Source: Caprella mutica
Taxonomy: Eukaryota > Arthropoda > Malacostraca > Amphipoda > Caprellidae
DNA length: 64,000 nucleotides
Direction of reading: 5' to 3'
Assembly (NCBI GenBank): GCA_947561585.1
Contig: CANNZV010001116.1
Span: 117,048-181,047, forward strand
Below the pieces are notes generated by a model. The model searched no databases, was not told the origin of the DNA, and worked only from the letters and a program-made list of their open reading frames with translations. A program made the position numbers and the translations under genes. Below, in pieces: positions 1-11,428 of the stretch. Every line of letters begins with the position of its first letter. Positions within the stretch are counted from its first letter, which is position 1.

Positions 1-458
1 ACTGTCGAATACCAAGCCTCATTAAAAAGATATTATTCGTTCAAGAAGAAGTTTTAAAATAATAGCAATTGATAAATTAATGAAAGGACATAAAATAAGT
101 GAAACAAGTATTTGGACCCAAAAAAACGTTAATTCTTCAGCTTTTTTGTAAAGTACATAAGCAAAATTATAGAATACTTTTTAACATAATAAAGAGAAAA
201 TTATAATTGTACATGATCTAAGTTTTACTGTTAATCTTTAATATATAGATAAACGATATTTGAAGGGGTAATTCGTAGGTGAAATCCTTCAAGGTTCTAT
301 TTTATTTAGGTCACGCATTTTCCAACATCAAAAGCGGACAGTATTTTTCAAATAAATATTTAATCAACGATCTGAAAGGTCAATGTTCGTGTCTGAAGCT
401 TCAACAATTCGAACAACCGACCGAACATTATTTTCTATTGAATTTCAGGCCTGGGGTT
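1..458. other. AT-rich unannotated stretch
   Basis: No gene, tandem repeat or inverted repeat recognised. An open frame covering 279-611 has no ATG start (it opens on GTG) and runs into two dispersed repeats, so it is not called. Confidence 0.5.
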
Positions 459-500
459 GCGGATGCAGAAAAGCTACTTCGTGACAATGAATACAGAAAT
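459..500 (-). repeat. Fragment of non-LTR-like element (GATGCAGAAAAGCTAC family)
   Basis: Contains GATGCAGAAAAGCTACTTCG, the best conserved block of the dispersed element seen complete at 34953-35455. Only about 40 bp are recognisable. It has the same orientation as every other copy in the window. Confidence 0.5.
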
Positions 501-512
501 ATCCTACCTTTA

Positions 513-1056
513 TTACCTTCGCAGAATGCGGGAAGGTCATATTTTAGCCCTCATTTTTTTTATCATTTTGTTATTCGCTTAACTCAAAAAGTGTTCAGCC
601 AAATTGCCTGAAATTTGGTGGAACGATTGGTCCATGTCCAGTAACCTGCTGGTAGAATTTTGGGAGCGACCCGGTCAAAGTCATGGTCATTTATAAGTCA
701 AAAAATATTGAACCATATTGTATGAAACTTGGTGGGACGATTGGTCAATATACAGGAACCATTTTGCAATTGGGTCAAAAGGTCAAGGCCATTTATTACT
801 CAAAAAAGTATTCAACTAAATTGTCTGAAATTTGATGGTTCAATTGGTCAATGTCCAGGAACGATCTGGTAGAATTTTTGGAGCGATCCGGTCAAAGGTC
901 AAGGTCATTTATAACTAAAAAAGTATTGAAACATATTGCATGAAAGTTGGTGGGACGATTGGTTATTATCGAGTAAGCAAGTTATTAAATTTTGGGAGAG
1001 AACATGTCAAAGCGGCGGCGAATGTATGCGCTCTACCGAGTGCACATAATCTAGTT
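513..1056 (+). mobile_element. Dispersed element, ACCTTCGC...CGGCGG family, copy 1
   Basis: It begins with TTACCTTCGCAGAATGCG and ends near GCGCTCTACCGAGTGC followed by ATAATCTAGTT. Internally it has three or four diverged copies of a block with GTCAAAGGTCAAGGTCATTT and CATGAAACTTGGTGGGACGA. A second copy at 50012-50466 shares start, end and internal order, which defines the family borders. Its ends are imperfect inverted repeats (ACCTCCGC / GCGGAGGT in copy 2). It is non-coding. From memory, similar GGTCAAGGTCA-type repeats are widespread in invertebrate genomes, but I cannot assign a superfamily. Confidence 0.75.
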
Positions 1057-1260
1057 ATCTTATGTTTTCATTAAGACTAGTCAGATAGACCAAATTTATT
1101 TTAAACTGACTAGAAGGATATAAAATAATAAATACAATGCAGAAAACATAAGAATTAAACCAGAATTTAGTTTCATCTATTTATTAATTTATCATGATGG
1201 AACGTAAGAATTATATTAGAAAATACGTAGAATTTCACTCAAATGTTCACTTTCCAGACC

Positions 1261-1479
1261 TAGGGTAAGTTCTTAATTATCGGTCAGTTCAACATTTTCG
1301 GACACGTAAGAAAAAAATATATAATAATTATTATTTAATTTTAATTTTAATTGGTATCCATGATACCTGCAGGTATCATGGATACCAATTAAAATTAAAA
1401 TTAAATAATAATAATTATATATTTTTTTCTTACGTGTCCGAAAATGTTGAACTGACCGATAATTAAGAACTCACCCTAG
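1261..1479. mobile_element. TA-type MITE family, copy 1 (near-perfect palindrome)
   Basis: Inverted-repeat arms of about 90 bp: AGGGTAAGTTCTTAATTATC at the left, its complement ending in CACCCTA at the right, both flanked by TA. An internal block TTTCGGACACGTAAG is shared by other copies. The centre is the GGTATCCATGATACC hairpin module (1353-1386). There is no coding capacity. A TA target duplication would suit the Tc1/mariner superfamily, but that assignment is inference. Confidence 0.9.
1353..1386. repeat. GGTATC/GATACC double-hairpin core
   Basis: A perfect 34-bp palindrome. Each half, GGTATC-CAT-GATACC, is itself an inverted repeat, so the strand can fold as one long hairpin or two short ones. 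The same module occurs at 10407-10440, 41811-41980 (three copies) and 50826-50859, and degraded at 16009, 37547, 48723, 51823 and 60663. Confidence 0.9.
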
Positions 1480-2322
1480 TCATAACTTACCAACATAGGC
1501 AATGTACAGTTCACTTTACAGACCTAGTCATTCAGAGCCTTACAGCATAGGACCATTCCCAAGTGGCCAGTCCACCATCACATTAATGGTTCACAGTGCA
1601 GCGCTCTGCAGAACAACAACATCTTGCCGATTCCTTTGCATGAAGTGATGTTGCAGATGATTGTGCTACTTACTCACATGTTAGTGATAACTTGGAAATG
1701 GTTTAAATATTGCATAACAATAATTCTTGACATTTGCAATAGAATAAGTAATATTGAAAAAAAATTATAGTTTCAGAGATGGGTGCAAGATACATTAGTG
1801 GTGATAGTCCCAGTAGACCTGCTCGGTAGTATTATGTTTGCGATAAATTCTAAAAAGTAAATGCCCTACAACACTGGTTTGCAATTCATTTTTCACAGTG
1901 TACAATCGTACATATGCTAACTCATTTCCTTTATAACCTGATTTTTGAAAACTTTATATGAGAAAAATCTACTTAAATAAAAATGGCATATAGTGTTTTA
2001 TACATTTATTAGATATGAACCTATTCAATTAAAAATATAATAGATAAGTACCTATCGGCGTATTATTTATTTAGTTTACAAATAGATTACATTTTTAAAT
2101 TAACAAAAAAAAAAATTAACAAAATATGTATTATATGTATTTTACTGTCCAATAAGTGCCAATTAGATTAAACTTATCGTCAATTCTTACAATTAGGATA
2201 AACAAATCTGGAAAAATATACTGCAGAGCTAATTATAAATAAGACAACCAAATTTCTATCTTTTCAATACTTTTCTATGAGATATCAGCACTATAAAGCG
2301 TGATGATATATTACCAAGTGTG
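1480..2322. other. AT-rich unannotated stretch
   Basis: No ORF, tandem array or inverted-repeat element recognised. Short A-runs near 2106-2118. Confidence 0.5.
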
Positions 2323-2435
2323 CCAGCTTTTATTGCAGTCAGTCACCTATCAAGAATTGTGACGAAAGGGACACAAGCACCAGTGACTGCACTCATGGAT
2401 GCAAGAGGAAAATGAAGAGGTGATAGTAAATTAAA
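2323..2435 (-). repeat. Fragment of non-LTR-like element
   Basis: Matches the middle of the element at 34953-35455: a GTGACGAAAGGGACACAAGC block, then CACCAGTG, then AGGAAAATGAAGAGGTGATAG. Truncated on both sides, same orientation as the other copies. Confidence 0.75.
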
Positions 2436-2667
2436 TTTCTACTAACCGAAATTGTTGCTATAGAAAAAAGCTTTTCCAGTTATTTTCAATAAATATAATA
2501 TGTGTGAATGATTATAAAATTGAATCTATAACGCATAATCAACTAAAATCATTAATTTAATCCAATTGATGCACAAATATTTTCAAAATCAATCACGAGG
2601 TAAAATGTTCATAATTATCAATGAACACCAATTTAGACAACGAATTTTTCATGTAGAGGAGAACCTA

Positions 2668-2938
2668 TAAGGTAAGTAACAAATTACTGGACGGATCTAT
2701 TTTTCGATGATGTAAGAAAACTGTAAATAATTATTATTCAACTTTTATTTTAATTGGTATCATAATAATAACATTTAACCAGAAAGTAAATAATATTTAT
2801 TATATATTTTTTCTTACATCATCGAAAATGTGGAACAGTTTATAATTGGTACAATAACAATAACAGGTAACATGGGTTGAAAAATATAAATAATTTTTTA
2901 AAACATGGAACCGTCCGATATAACGCGTAGCCTACCCA
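2668..2938. mobile_element. TA-type MITE, copy 2 (degraded)
   Basis: The left arm AAGGTAAGTAACAAATTACT with GGACGGATC pairs with the right arm GGAACCGTCCGATATAACGC ending in CCTACCC. Both strands carry the family block for 'TTTTCTTACAT-ATCGAAAATGTGGAAC'. Half a hairpin core (TTGGTATCAT) survives near 2755. An extra internal TGGAACAGTTTATAATTGG block suggests a partial duplication of the right arm. Confidence 0.75.
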
Positions 2939-3220
2939 GACGGGGTAAAAGTACGCTAGTGTGACCCCATACGATTGCTCGGGGAGTCGTAAGGGCGGCC
3001 CAACAGCCCAACTTCGGATATTTCGAAAGTTCCATCGAGACAACATTAAATTATTCATGGGATGCAAGACGATGGCTGCTCTAGGATTAGAATCGATGGC
3101 GTCACTTTGTGGTCTTTTTTTCCAATTCTCTGTATAAGTTTATATATTTGGACTTGGAGACAGCGGGTAGAAAAAAAAATAAACATTTACACTTAATTCA
3201 GCTTTCGATTTTATAAAATA
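2939..3220. other. GC-richer unique patch
   Basis: Higher GC than its surroundings (for example GGGGAGTCGTAAGGGCGGCC) and present once in the window. An open frame on the minus strand (2840-3067) overlaps a MITE end and has no recognisable domain. It could be unique sequence or a fragment of an element not repeated here. Confidence 0.4.
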
Positions 3221-3475
3221 GAGTTAAGGGAAAACTAAGTTCTTTGGTTCTTTATTTTAGATTTTTTTTTTTAATTCATATTTTAGTTGTGTTTCTTTTC
3301 CCTAATTTAATTTTCTTAAATTCATTTAATAATGAAGAGTAGGTACGGAAAACTATTTAAACTTATCCATCTTACAACTCTTCCAAAATAAAGTTATCGG
3401 GAAACCAAAATTCTTTCATTCTTTAGTTTAGATTTTTATTTTATTTGGCGTTTTTTTCTCTTTATTTCAGTTGGA
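3221..3475. repeat. Diverged tandem duplication of about 170 bp
   Basis: Two diverged copies in tandem: AAAATAGAGTTAAGGGAAAAC leading to TTTAGATTTTTTTT, and AAAATAAAGTTATCGGGAAAC leading to TTTAGATTTTTATTTTAT. Non-coding and T-rich. Confidence 0.5.
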
Positions 3476-4261
3476 CCGCACCAATTATCAAGGTTAAAAA
3501 TATTTAACATGATATTAAGAAAAAATTCTGATTTCAATTGTTTCAATGATTTTTTGTTTTAGCTAACAATGAATCATTTAAAATTGATATTGCTTTCCTT
3601 TTTCAGAAATTGGCTTTACTATTTCAAACTTTATAACAATAAGAGCATTTTTCAATAAAATAGAGAAATAAAAATGTAGTAAATAATTTTCCTAGACGAA
3701 TAATTTCGACATGACACATTTAATCTATTTTTGATAAGGACACAAGTCTAACTTTAATTATTGATTTGAACTAAATAGTTTATCAAGTATAACTGTATTT
3801 TAGAAAGGTTTCTATATTGTATATAAATAAGTAAAAAGAAGAAATAAATGAAACACGTTTGGTTAGCATATTCAATGGAGGAAAAACATTTCTAAATAAT
3901 GAATAGAAATTCTCTACGAAAATACTCTATACCTTCAGAGTAATAAAAGCTGAGATGCTCATTAAAAATCTTTGAAAGTTTTTAATGAAGTTAATGTCTT
4001 TGTTTGCCCCAGAATTCTTTTTACAACTCAATATTACTATAAAAACTTCTCATTCATGACAGCACGAACTTATTCAAAGGAATGAAGGCAAAGAAATCTT
4101 AATTCATTGCAGGGAAAAATGAATGGGAACATTCTGTGAAAAGAAAGTGAATGAAATTATTTACACTTTCACTCGGAAAATAATGATGATTATTAGACAA
4201 AACCTTTCTCCACTTTTCCTCTCTTTTCACCACTCCTATCATTCACACTCGTTTTCATGTT
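3476..4261. other. AT-rich unannotated stretch
   Basis: Nothing recognised on either strand beyond short A/T runs. Confidence 0.5.
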
Positions 4262-4735
4262 CCACTTCCTCCTCCCTCTATCCACTCACTCCTCCCTCCA
4301 CTCACTCCTCCTTCCCTCTCTCCACTCACTCCTCCCTCTCTCCACTCACTCCTCCCTCTCTCCACTCACTCCTCCCTCTCTCCACTCACCCCTCCCTTCC
4401 TATCCACACACTCCAATTTCCTCTCTCCACTCACTCCTCCCTCCACTCACTCACTCACTCACTCCTCCCTCTCTCTCTCCACTCACTCCTCCTTCCCTCT
4501 CTCCACTCACTCCTCCTTCCCTCTCTCCACTCACTCCTCCTTCCCTCTCTCCACTCACTCCTCCTTCCCTCTCTCCACTCACTCCTCCTTCCCTCTCTCC
4601 ACTCACTCCTCCTTCCCTCTCTCCACTCACTCCTCCTTCCCTCTCTCCACTCACTCCTCCTTCCCTCTCTCCACTCACCCCTTCCTTCCTATCCACACAC
4701 TCCAATTCCCTCTCTCCCCTCTTACCTCCACTCCT
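4262..4735. repeat. 24-bp minisatellite, pyrimidine-rich
   Basis: The core units are built from CTCTCCACTCACTCCTCCTT plus CCCT, about 10 nearly identical copies at 4486-4680, flanked by shorter, irregular CTCCCTC/CACTCA variants. The plus strand is almost entirely C/T with some A. The period is divisible by 3, so open frames run through it on both strands (LHSLLLPS-type octads). I do not regard them as coding. Confidence 0.9.
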
Positions 4736-5090
4736 CTGATCCACTCCATTTCCCGTACTCAGATCATCCCCATCACAAAACAACAACAACAACAATAGCC
4801 TCCGTTACTTACTCTAATTATAATATCTAGATCATATTGTGAGTGTACAATAGATTGAATAGCTTTCTTAGAACTCTTTAGCAGCATCCTTATTTATCCT
4901 TCCAATGTTATTCTACCAAAGGAAGTAAGCCCAAATTGAATGGTTAAAGTTGAACTTGAGAAAAAAATATTCTTGATATACTTGAACATGAATCAATCAA
5001 CTTATTCCATAGATATCTATCATCAAATACAAAAAAAAAGCATCCTATAATTATATAAAAAGGCAAGCTACAGCAATCCTATTTGTTGAA
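4736..5090. other. Unannotated stretch with short (CAA)n
   Basis: A CAACAACAACAACAACAA run at about 4779-4796. Otherwise AT-rich with no recognised feature. Confidence 0.5.
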
Positions 5091-5700
5091 TATCGTTTCC
5101 ATACGATATGGTACAAATGTTTGTAATAGCATTCAGAATTAGCTAAAAAGTATATTAGAAAATTATAGATCTGCAATAAGTTATAAAGTAATGGGATGTG
5201 TCTACCTGCCTTTGAGTCAAATGTATTTTTCCACGAAGTAATAAAAAATTTAAGGATGTGTAGAAGACAGCTTAGCAAATCATGTAATAATAATGGATCT
5301 TTTTCTATGTGAGCCGATTGATGCTTAATGACTTCGAATTCTTGTTTATAGTGTGCCTATGAGAATTGGTTAGATCGAGCCATACAAAATGTAACCGACT
5401 AACGAGAGTTCCGGGGCGAAAATCACGGTATATAAAGGCATGGAATTATGTAGCTAGCTTAAGTCGATAGTAGTTAGTCAGTTGAGTACAGTACGCTGAG
5501 ACCAGTTGTACCATCTGCTGTAACCATTTTAAATAAGGCACTACCACTACAACTAATCTTTTGCAAACTTTCATCTTCATTTAAACCTCCCATATTCATT
5601 CTTGTATAATGTACAATATCATTTCCATACGATATGGTCCCAATGTTCGTCATATGGCATATCATTTCCATACGATATGGTCCCAATGCCATATGGCATT
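5091..5700 (+). promoter_or_regulatory. TATA-containing segment with triplicated CCATACGATATGG motif
   Basis: A TATATAAAG box at 5429-5437 sits in a GC-richer stretch, followed by TAGTTAGTCAGTTGAGTAC (insect-type TCAGT initiator at 5478). The box-to-initiator spacing is about 49 bp, longer than the usual 30. The 13-bp inverted repeat CCATACGATATGG occurs at 5098, 5627 and 5668, each after ATCRTTT. An ATG at about 5608 opens a 52-codon frame with no recognisable domain. It could be a decayed LTR or an isolated promoter. No PBS or paired LTR was seen. Confidence 0.35.
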
Positions 5701-5904
5701 CAAAGGAGGAATGCCAACAGACATTAGATTCTCATTTGAAGTTAAGCTCAAAAAGGCCAAACTTTGAAATTCAATCAGAGACTCAGACAGACGAAAGCTT
5801 CTACGATGATGACAATCCAGAGTTTCTCAGACCTCGTCACTCGACATATATCTGCATAATAGCACTGGCAGTAGGGAATGTACAGGCATTTCTACCTACA
5901 GGGA

Positions 5905-8900
5905 CTACAGGCATCTACCTATAGTGATTCCATGACTCTACCTACAGTAATTTAAGTCCTCTCTACCTACAGTGATTCCATGACTCTACCTACAGTGATT
6001 CCAGGCCTCTACCTATAGTGATTTCATGACTCTACCTACAGGGACTACAGGCATCTCTAGCTATATACGGTGATTCCAGGCCTCTACTTACAGTTATTCC
6101 ATGACTCTACTTACAGTAAGTCAAGTCCTCTTTACCTACAGTGATTTTATGACTCTACCTACAGTTAGTTAAGTCCTCTCTACCTACAGTGATTCCATGA
6201 CTCTACGTACAGTGATTCCATGACTCTACCTACAGTGATTCCATGACTCTACCTACAGTGATTCCATGACTCTACCTACAGTGATTCCATGCCTATACCT
6301 ACAGTGATTCCATGCCTATACCTACAGTGATTCCATGCCTTTACCTACAGTGATTCCAGGCCTCTACCTACAGTGATTCCAGGCCTCTACCTACAGTGAT
6401 TCCAGGCCTCTACCTACAGTGATTCCAGGCCTCTACCTACAGTGATTCCAGGCCTCTACCTACAGTGATTCCAGGCCTCTACCTACAGTGATTCCAGGCC
6501 TCTACCTACAGTGATTCCAGGCCTCTACCTACAGTGATTCCAGGCCTCTACCTACAGTGATTCCAGGCCTCTACCTACAGTGATTCCAGGCCTCTACCTA
6601 CAGTGATTCCAGGCCTCTACCTACAGTGATTCCAGGCCTCTACCTACAGTGATTCCAGGCCTCTACCTACAGTGATTCCAGGCCTCTACCTACAGTGATT
6701 CCAGGCCTCTACCTACAGTGATTCCAGGCCTCTACCTACAGTGATTCCAGGCCTCTACCTACAGTGATTCCATGACTCTACCTACAGTGATTCCATGACT
6801 CTACCTACAGTGATTCCATGACTCTACCTACAGTGATTCCATGACTCTACCTACAGTGATTCCATGACTCTATCTACAGTGATTCCATGACTCTATCTAC
6901 AGTGATTCCATGACTCTATCTACAGTGATTCCATGACTCTATCTACAGTGATTCCATGACTCTATCTACAGTGATTCCATGACTCTATCTACAGTGATTC
7001 CATGACTCTATCTACAGTGATTCCATGACTCTATCTACAGTGATTCCATGACTCTATCTACAGTGATTCCATGACTCTATCTACAGTGATTCCATGACTC
7101 TATCTACAGTGATTCCATGACTCTATCTACAGTGATTCCATGACTCTATCTACAGTGATTCCATGACTCTATCTACAGTGATTCCATGACTCTATCTACA
7201 GTGATTCCATGACTCTATCTACAGTGATTCCATGACTCTATCTACAGTGATTCCATGACTCTATCTACAGTGATTCCATGACTCTATCTACAGTGATTCC
7301 ATGACTCTATCTACAGTGATTCCATGACTCTATCTACAGTGATTCCATGACTCTATCTACAGTGATTCCATGACTCTATCTACAGTGATTCCATGACTCT
7401 ATCTACAGTGATTCCATGACTCTATCTACAGTGATTCCATGACTCTATCTACAGTGATTCCATGACTCTATCTACAGTGATTCCATGACTCTATCTACAG
7501 TGATTCCATGACTCTATCTACAGTGATTCCATGACTCTATCTACAGTGATTCCATGACTCTATCTACAGTGATTCCATGACTCTATCTACAGTGATTCCA
7601 TGACTCTATCTACAGTGATTCCATGACTCTATCTACAGTGATTCCATGACTCTATCTACAGTGATTCCATGACTCTATCTACAGTGATTCCATGACTCTA
7701 TCTACAGTGATTCCATGACTCTATCTACAGTGATTCCAGGCCTCTACCTACAGTGATTCCATGATTCTATCTACAGTGATTCCATGATTCTATCTACAGT
7801 GATTCCATGACTCTATCTACAGTGATTCCATGACTCTATCTACAGTGATTCCATGACTCTATCTACAGTGATTCCATGACTCTATCTATAGTGATTCCAG
7901 GCCTCTACCTACGGTGATTCCCGGCCTCTACCTACGGTGATTCCAGACCTCTACCTACGGTGATTCCAGACCTCTACCTACGGTGATTCCAGACCTCTAC
8001 CTACGGTGATTCCAGACCTCTACCTACAGTGATTCCAGGCCTCTACCTACAGTGATTCCATGCCTATACCTACAGTGATTCCATGCCTATACCTACAGTG
8101 ATTCCATGCCTTTACCTACAGTGATTCCAGGCCTCTACCTACAGTGATTCCAGGCCTCTACCTACAGTGATTCCAGGCCTCTACCTACAGTGATTCCAGG
8201 CCTCTACCTACAGTGATTCCAGGCCTCTACCTACAGTGATTCCAGGCCTCTACCTACAGTGATTCCAGGCCTCTAACTACAGTGATTCCAGGCCTCTACC
8301 TACAGTGATTCCAGGCCTCTACCTACAGTGATTCCAGGCCTCTACCTACAGTGATTCCAGGCCTCTACCTACAGTGATTCCATGACTCTACCTACAGTGA
8401 TTCCATGACTCTACCTACAGTGATTCCATGACTCTATCTACAGTGATTCCATGACTCTATCTACAGTGATTCCATGACTCTATCTACAGTGATTCCATGA
8501 CTCTATCTACAGTGATTCCATGACTCTATCTACAGTGATTCCATGACTCTATCTACAGTGATTCCATGACTCTATCTACAGTGATTCCATGACTCTATCT
8601 ACAGTGATTCCATGACTCTATCTACAGTGATTCCATGACTCTATCTACAGTGATTCCATGACTCTATCTACAGTGATTCCATGACTCTATCTACAGTGAT
8701 TCCATGACTCTATCTACAGTGATTCCATGACTCTATCTACAGTGATTCCATGACTCTATCTACAGTGATTCCATGACTCTATCTACAGTGATTCCATGAC
8801 TCTATCTACAGTGATTCCATGACTCTATCTACAGTGATTCCATGACTCTATCTACAGTGATTCCATGACTCTATCTACAGTGATTCCATGACTCTATCTA

Positions 8901-10040
8901 CAGTGATTCCATGACTCTATCTACAGTGATTCCATGACTCTATCTACAGTGATTCCATGACTCTATCTACAGTGATTCCATGACTCTATCTACAGTGATT
9001 CCATGACTCTATCTACAGTGATTCCATGACTCTATCTACAGTGATTCCATGACTCTATCTACAGTGATTCCATGACTCTATCTACAGTGATTCCATGACT
9101 CTATCTACAGTGATTCCATGACTCTATCTACAGTGATTCCATGACTCTATCTACAGTGATTCCATGACTCTATCTACAGTGATTCCATGACTCTATCTAC
9201 AGTGATTCCATGACTCTATCTACAGTGATTCCATGACTCTATCTACAGTGATTCCATGACTCTATCTACAGTGATTCCATGACTCTATCTAAAGTGATTC
9301 CAGGCCTCTACCTACAGTGATTCCATGACTCTATCTACAGTGATTCCATGACTCTATCTACAGTGATTCCATGACTCTATCTACAGTGATTCCATGACTC
9401 TATCTACAGTGATTCCATGACTCTATCTAAAGTGATTCCAGGCCTCTACCTACAGTGATTCCATGATTCTATCTACAGTGATTCCATGATTCTATCTACA
9501 GTGATTCCATGACTCTATCAACAGTGATTCCATGACTCTATCTACAGTGATTCCATGACTCTATCTATAGTGATTCCAGGCCTCTACCTACGGTGATTCC
9601 CGGCCTCTACCTACGGTGATTCCCGACCTCTACGTACGGTGATTCCAGACCTCTACCTACGGTGATTCCAGACCTCTACCTACGGTGATTCCAGGCCTCT
9701 ACCTACGGTGATTCCAGGCCTCTACCTACAGTGATTCCCAGCCTCTACCTACGGTGATTCCCGACCTCTACCTACGGTGATTCCAGGCCTCTACCTACGG
9801 TGATTCCAGGCCTCTACCTACGGTGATTCCCGGCCTCTACCTACGGTGATTCCCGACCTCTACGTACGGTGATTCCAGACCTCTACCTACGGTGATTCCA
9901 GACCTCTACCTACGGTGATTCCAGACCTCTACCTACGGTGATTCCAGGCCTCTACCTACGGTGATTCCAGGCCTCTACCTACGGTGATTCCAGGCCTCTA
10001 CCTACTGTGATTTTATAACTCTACCGACAGTGATTCCATG
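5905..10040. repeat. 23-bp minisatellite array with higher-order structure (about 180 copies)
   Basis: The unit reads CTACCTACAGTGATTCC plus six variable bases. The main variants are ATGACTCTACC, AGGCCTCTACC, ATGACTCTATC and AGACCTCTACC with CGGTGATT. Variants occur in long homogeneous blocks. The block order repeats: the marker CCATGCCTATACC recurs at 6287 and 8058 (1771 bp = 77 units), the marker CTATCTATAGTG at 7882 and 9561 (1679 bp = 73 units), and TACGTACGGT at 9631 and 9861 (230 bp = 10 units). The first units (5905-6250) are the most irregular. Confidence 0.97.
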
Positions 10041-10045
10041 CCTTC

Positions 10046-10304
10046 AGTTTTTCCTCGTTTTGTCTCATCCAAAATAGGGTTTATTTTTGAACAGAGGGAT
10101 TAGTGCAGCAGAGCATCAACTCTAACACGGTTCCAAAGTTAATTGCCAAGCTCTCTAGGCTGCGAATAATAAGATTATAACTCCCGGGGTTACTGCTAAC
10201 TAAGTGCTGTCCCCAATTAGGACACTTTGTCCTCTTGTGGTAGGTACAACAGTTCATCAGTCTTCTCATGATATATGAACAATGTATCATGTACGGCCCC
10301 ATTA
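10046..10304. other. Unique stretch between array and MITE
   Basis: An open frame on the minus strand (10081-10341) ends inside the adjacent MITE and shows no recognisable domain. I cannot assign it. Confidence 0.4.
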
Positions 10305-10552
10305 AGGGCCGTACACACGTAGTGTTTTTAAGTTTTTCCACCAGACTTCTTGCTAAGCTCCTCCTACTTTTACGGAGGAGCGGTATAATATTTATTTATG
10401 TCAGTTGGTATCCATGATACCTGCTGGTATCATGGATACCAACTGAAATAAATAATATTATATATTTTTTTATATTCTTGTGGAAAAAGTAGGAGGAGCT
10501 TAGCAAAAAGTCTGGTGGGAAGACTTAAAAAACCCTACGTGTGTACGGCCCT
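10305..10552. mobile_element. AGGGCCGTACACACGTAG MITE, copy 1, with GGTATC hairpin core
   Basis: TIRs of AGGGCCGTACACACGTAG at both ends extend inward through TTAAGT, CCACCAGACTT and TTGCTAAGCTCCTCCTACTT, giving arms of about 90 bp. The centre at 10407-10440 is the same GGTATCCATGATACC hairpin module found in the TA-type MITE family, although the outer sequence is unrelated. A second copy at 54347-54525 lacks that core. Confidence 0.9.
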
Positions 10553-11428
10553 TCAGAAACTTTATGCAGTGCTCGGTCTTATATCCTCTGGCAAGGTTAA
10601 TTACTTATTTTTGCAGTCTGAAGTGATGTGATGTTTTTCTAAAGTTATCTTGTACGATGAAGAAAAGGAGTTTGTGAATTTTAATGGAGAGTTTTATGGA
10701 GGTGAACTTTTAGCTAGGACAAATTGATCGATCTCGCAGGAAGAGGAAAAATTTACATTTTTTTAATGTAATAATTTGGATAAATTATTTTGTGGAGGGG
10801 AAGGGGGGGGGGGGGGGTTATACAAATAATATATAGATGACGTCAAATGAAAAACAAATAGAAAGTACACATATATATTTAGTGTTATCATAATCGCATA
10901 GGATAAGATTGCATTTTACAATGATCCAAGCTCATGAACACAGAAAAGCTACTTCGGACTCACATTCCCGAAACTATATATTCGAATCAATATTCTTTAA
11001 GAGGCTAGAGAGTAGAAAATAGTAAAATAAAGTATACTATAATCATGGTACGTATTCTATTGACTTTTCTGCGTCCATTGTAATCTAGTAAGCTGGTTAC
11101 TACATAATGAAATAAGATAGTGCCTACACCAGAGTAAATAAAGCTGAGGCATATTTGGAGGCCTAATATTGAAGATATAGGCCTAATTCAATTTGTTAGG
11201 ATCAGAAGAATGCAAGGAAGATGAAAGTACCTAAAATGAAACATGTACTTTGCTCTACATATACACACGCGTGTATTTTACAGTATAAAACACATTTAAA
11301 GATCTTCATAAACTATTTTAATTGAAAAAAATTTCATCACAAAAATTGTCTACAAAACTTTAATTACTTTGAATCTTGTTCGAAAAATACTGGAAGAATA
11401 ATAAACTTTAAAAAGTAGTGTCTGTGTC
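10553..11428. other. Unannotated stretch with G15 run and element fragment
   Basis: A run of 15 G at 10803-10817, preceded by GGAGGGGAA, could form a quadruplex. At 10930-10966 ACAGAAAAGCTACTTCGGAC is a short remnant of the non-LTR-like element. Nothing else recognised. Confidence 0.5.

Noticed and set aside
279..611. 110-codon frame
   Set aside because: It begins on GTG, spans a non-LTR fragment and the start of another repeat, and has no recognisable domain.
5634..5924. 96-codon frame downstream of a TATA box
   Set aside because: It runs into the 23-bp array, has no domain, and its ATG lies within the repeated CCATACGATATGG region. An alternative 52-codon frame from about 5608 is equally unsupported.
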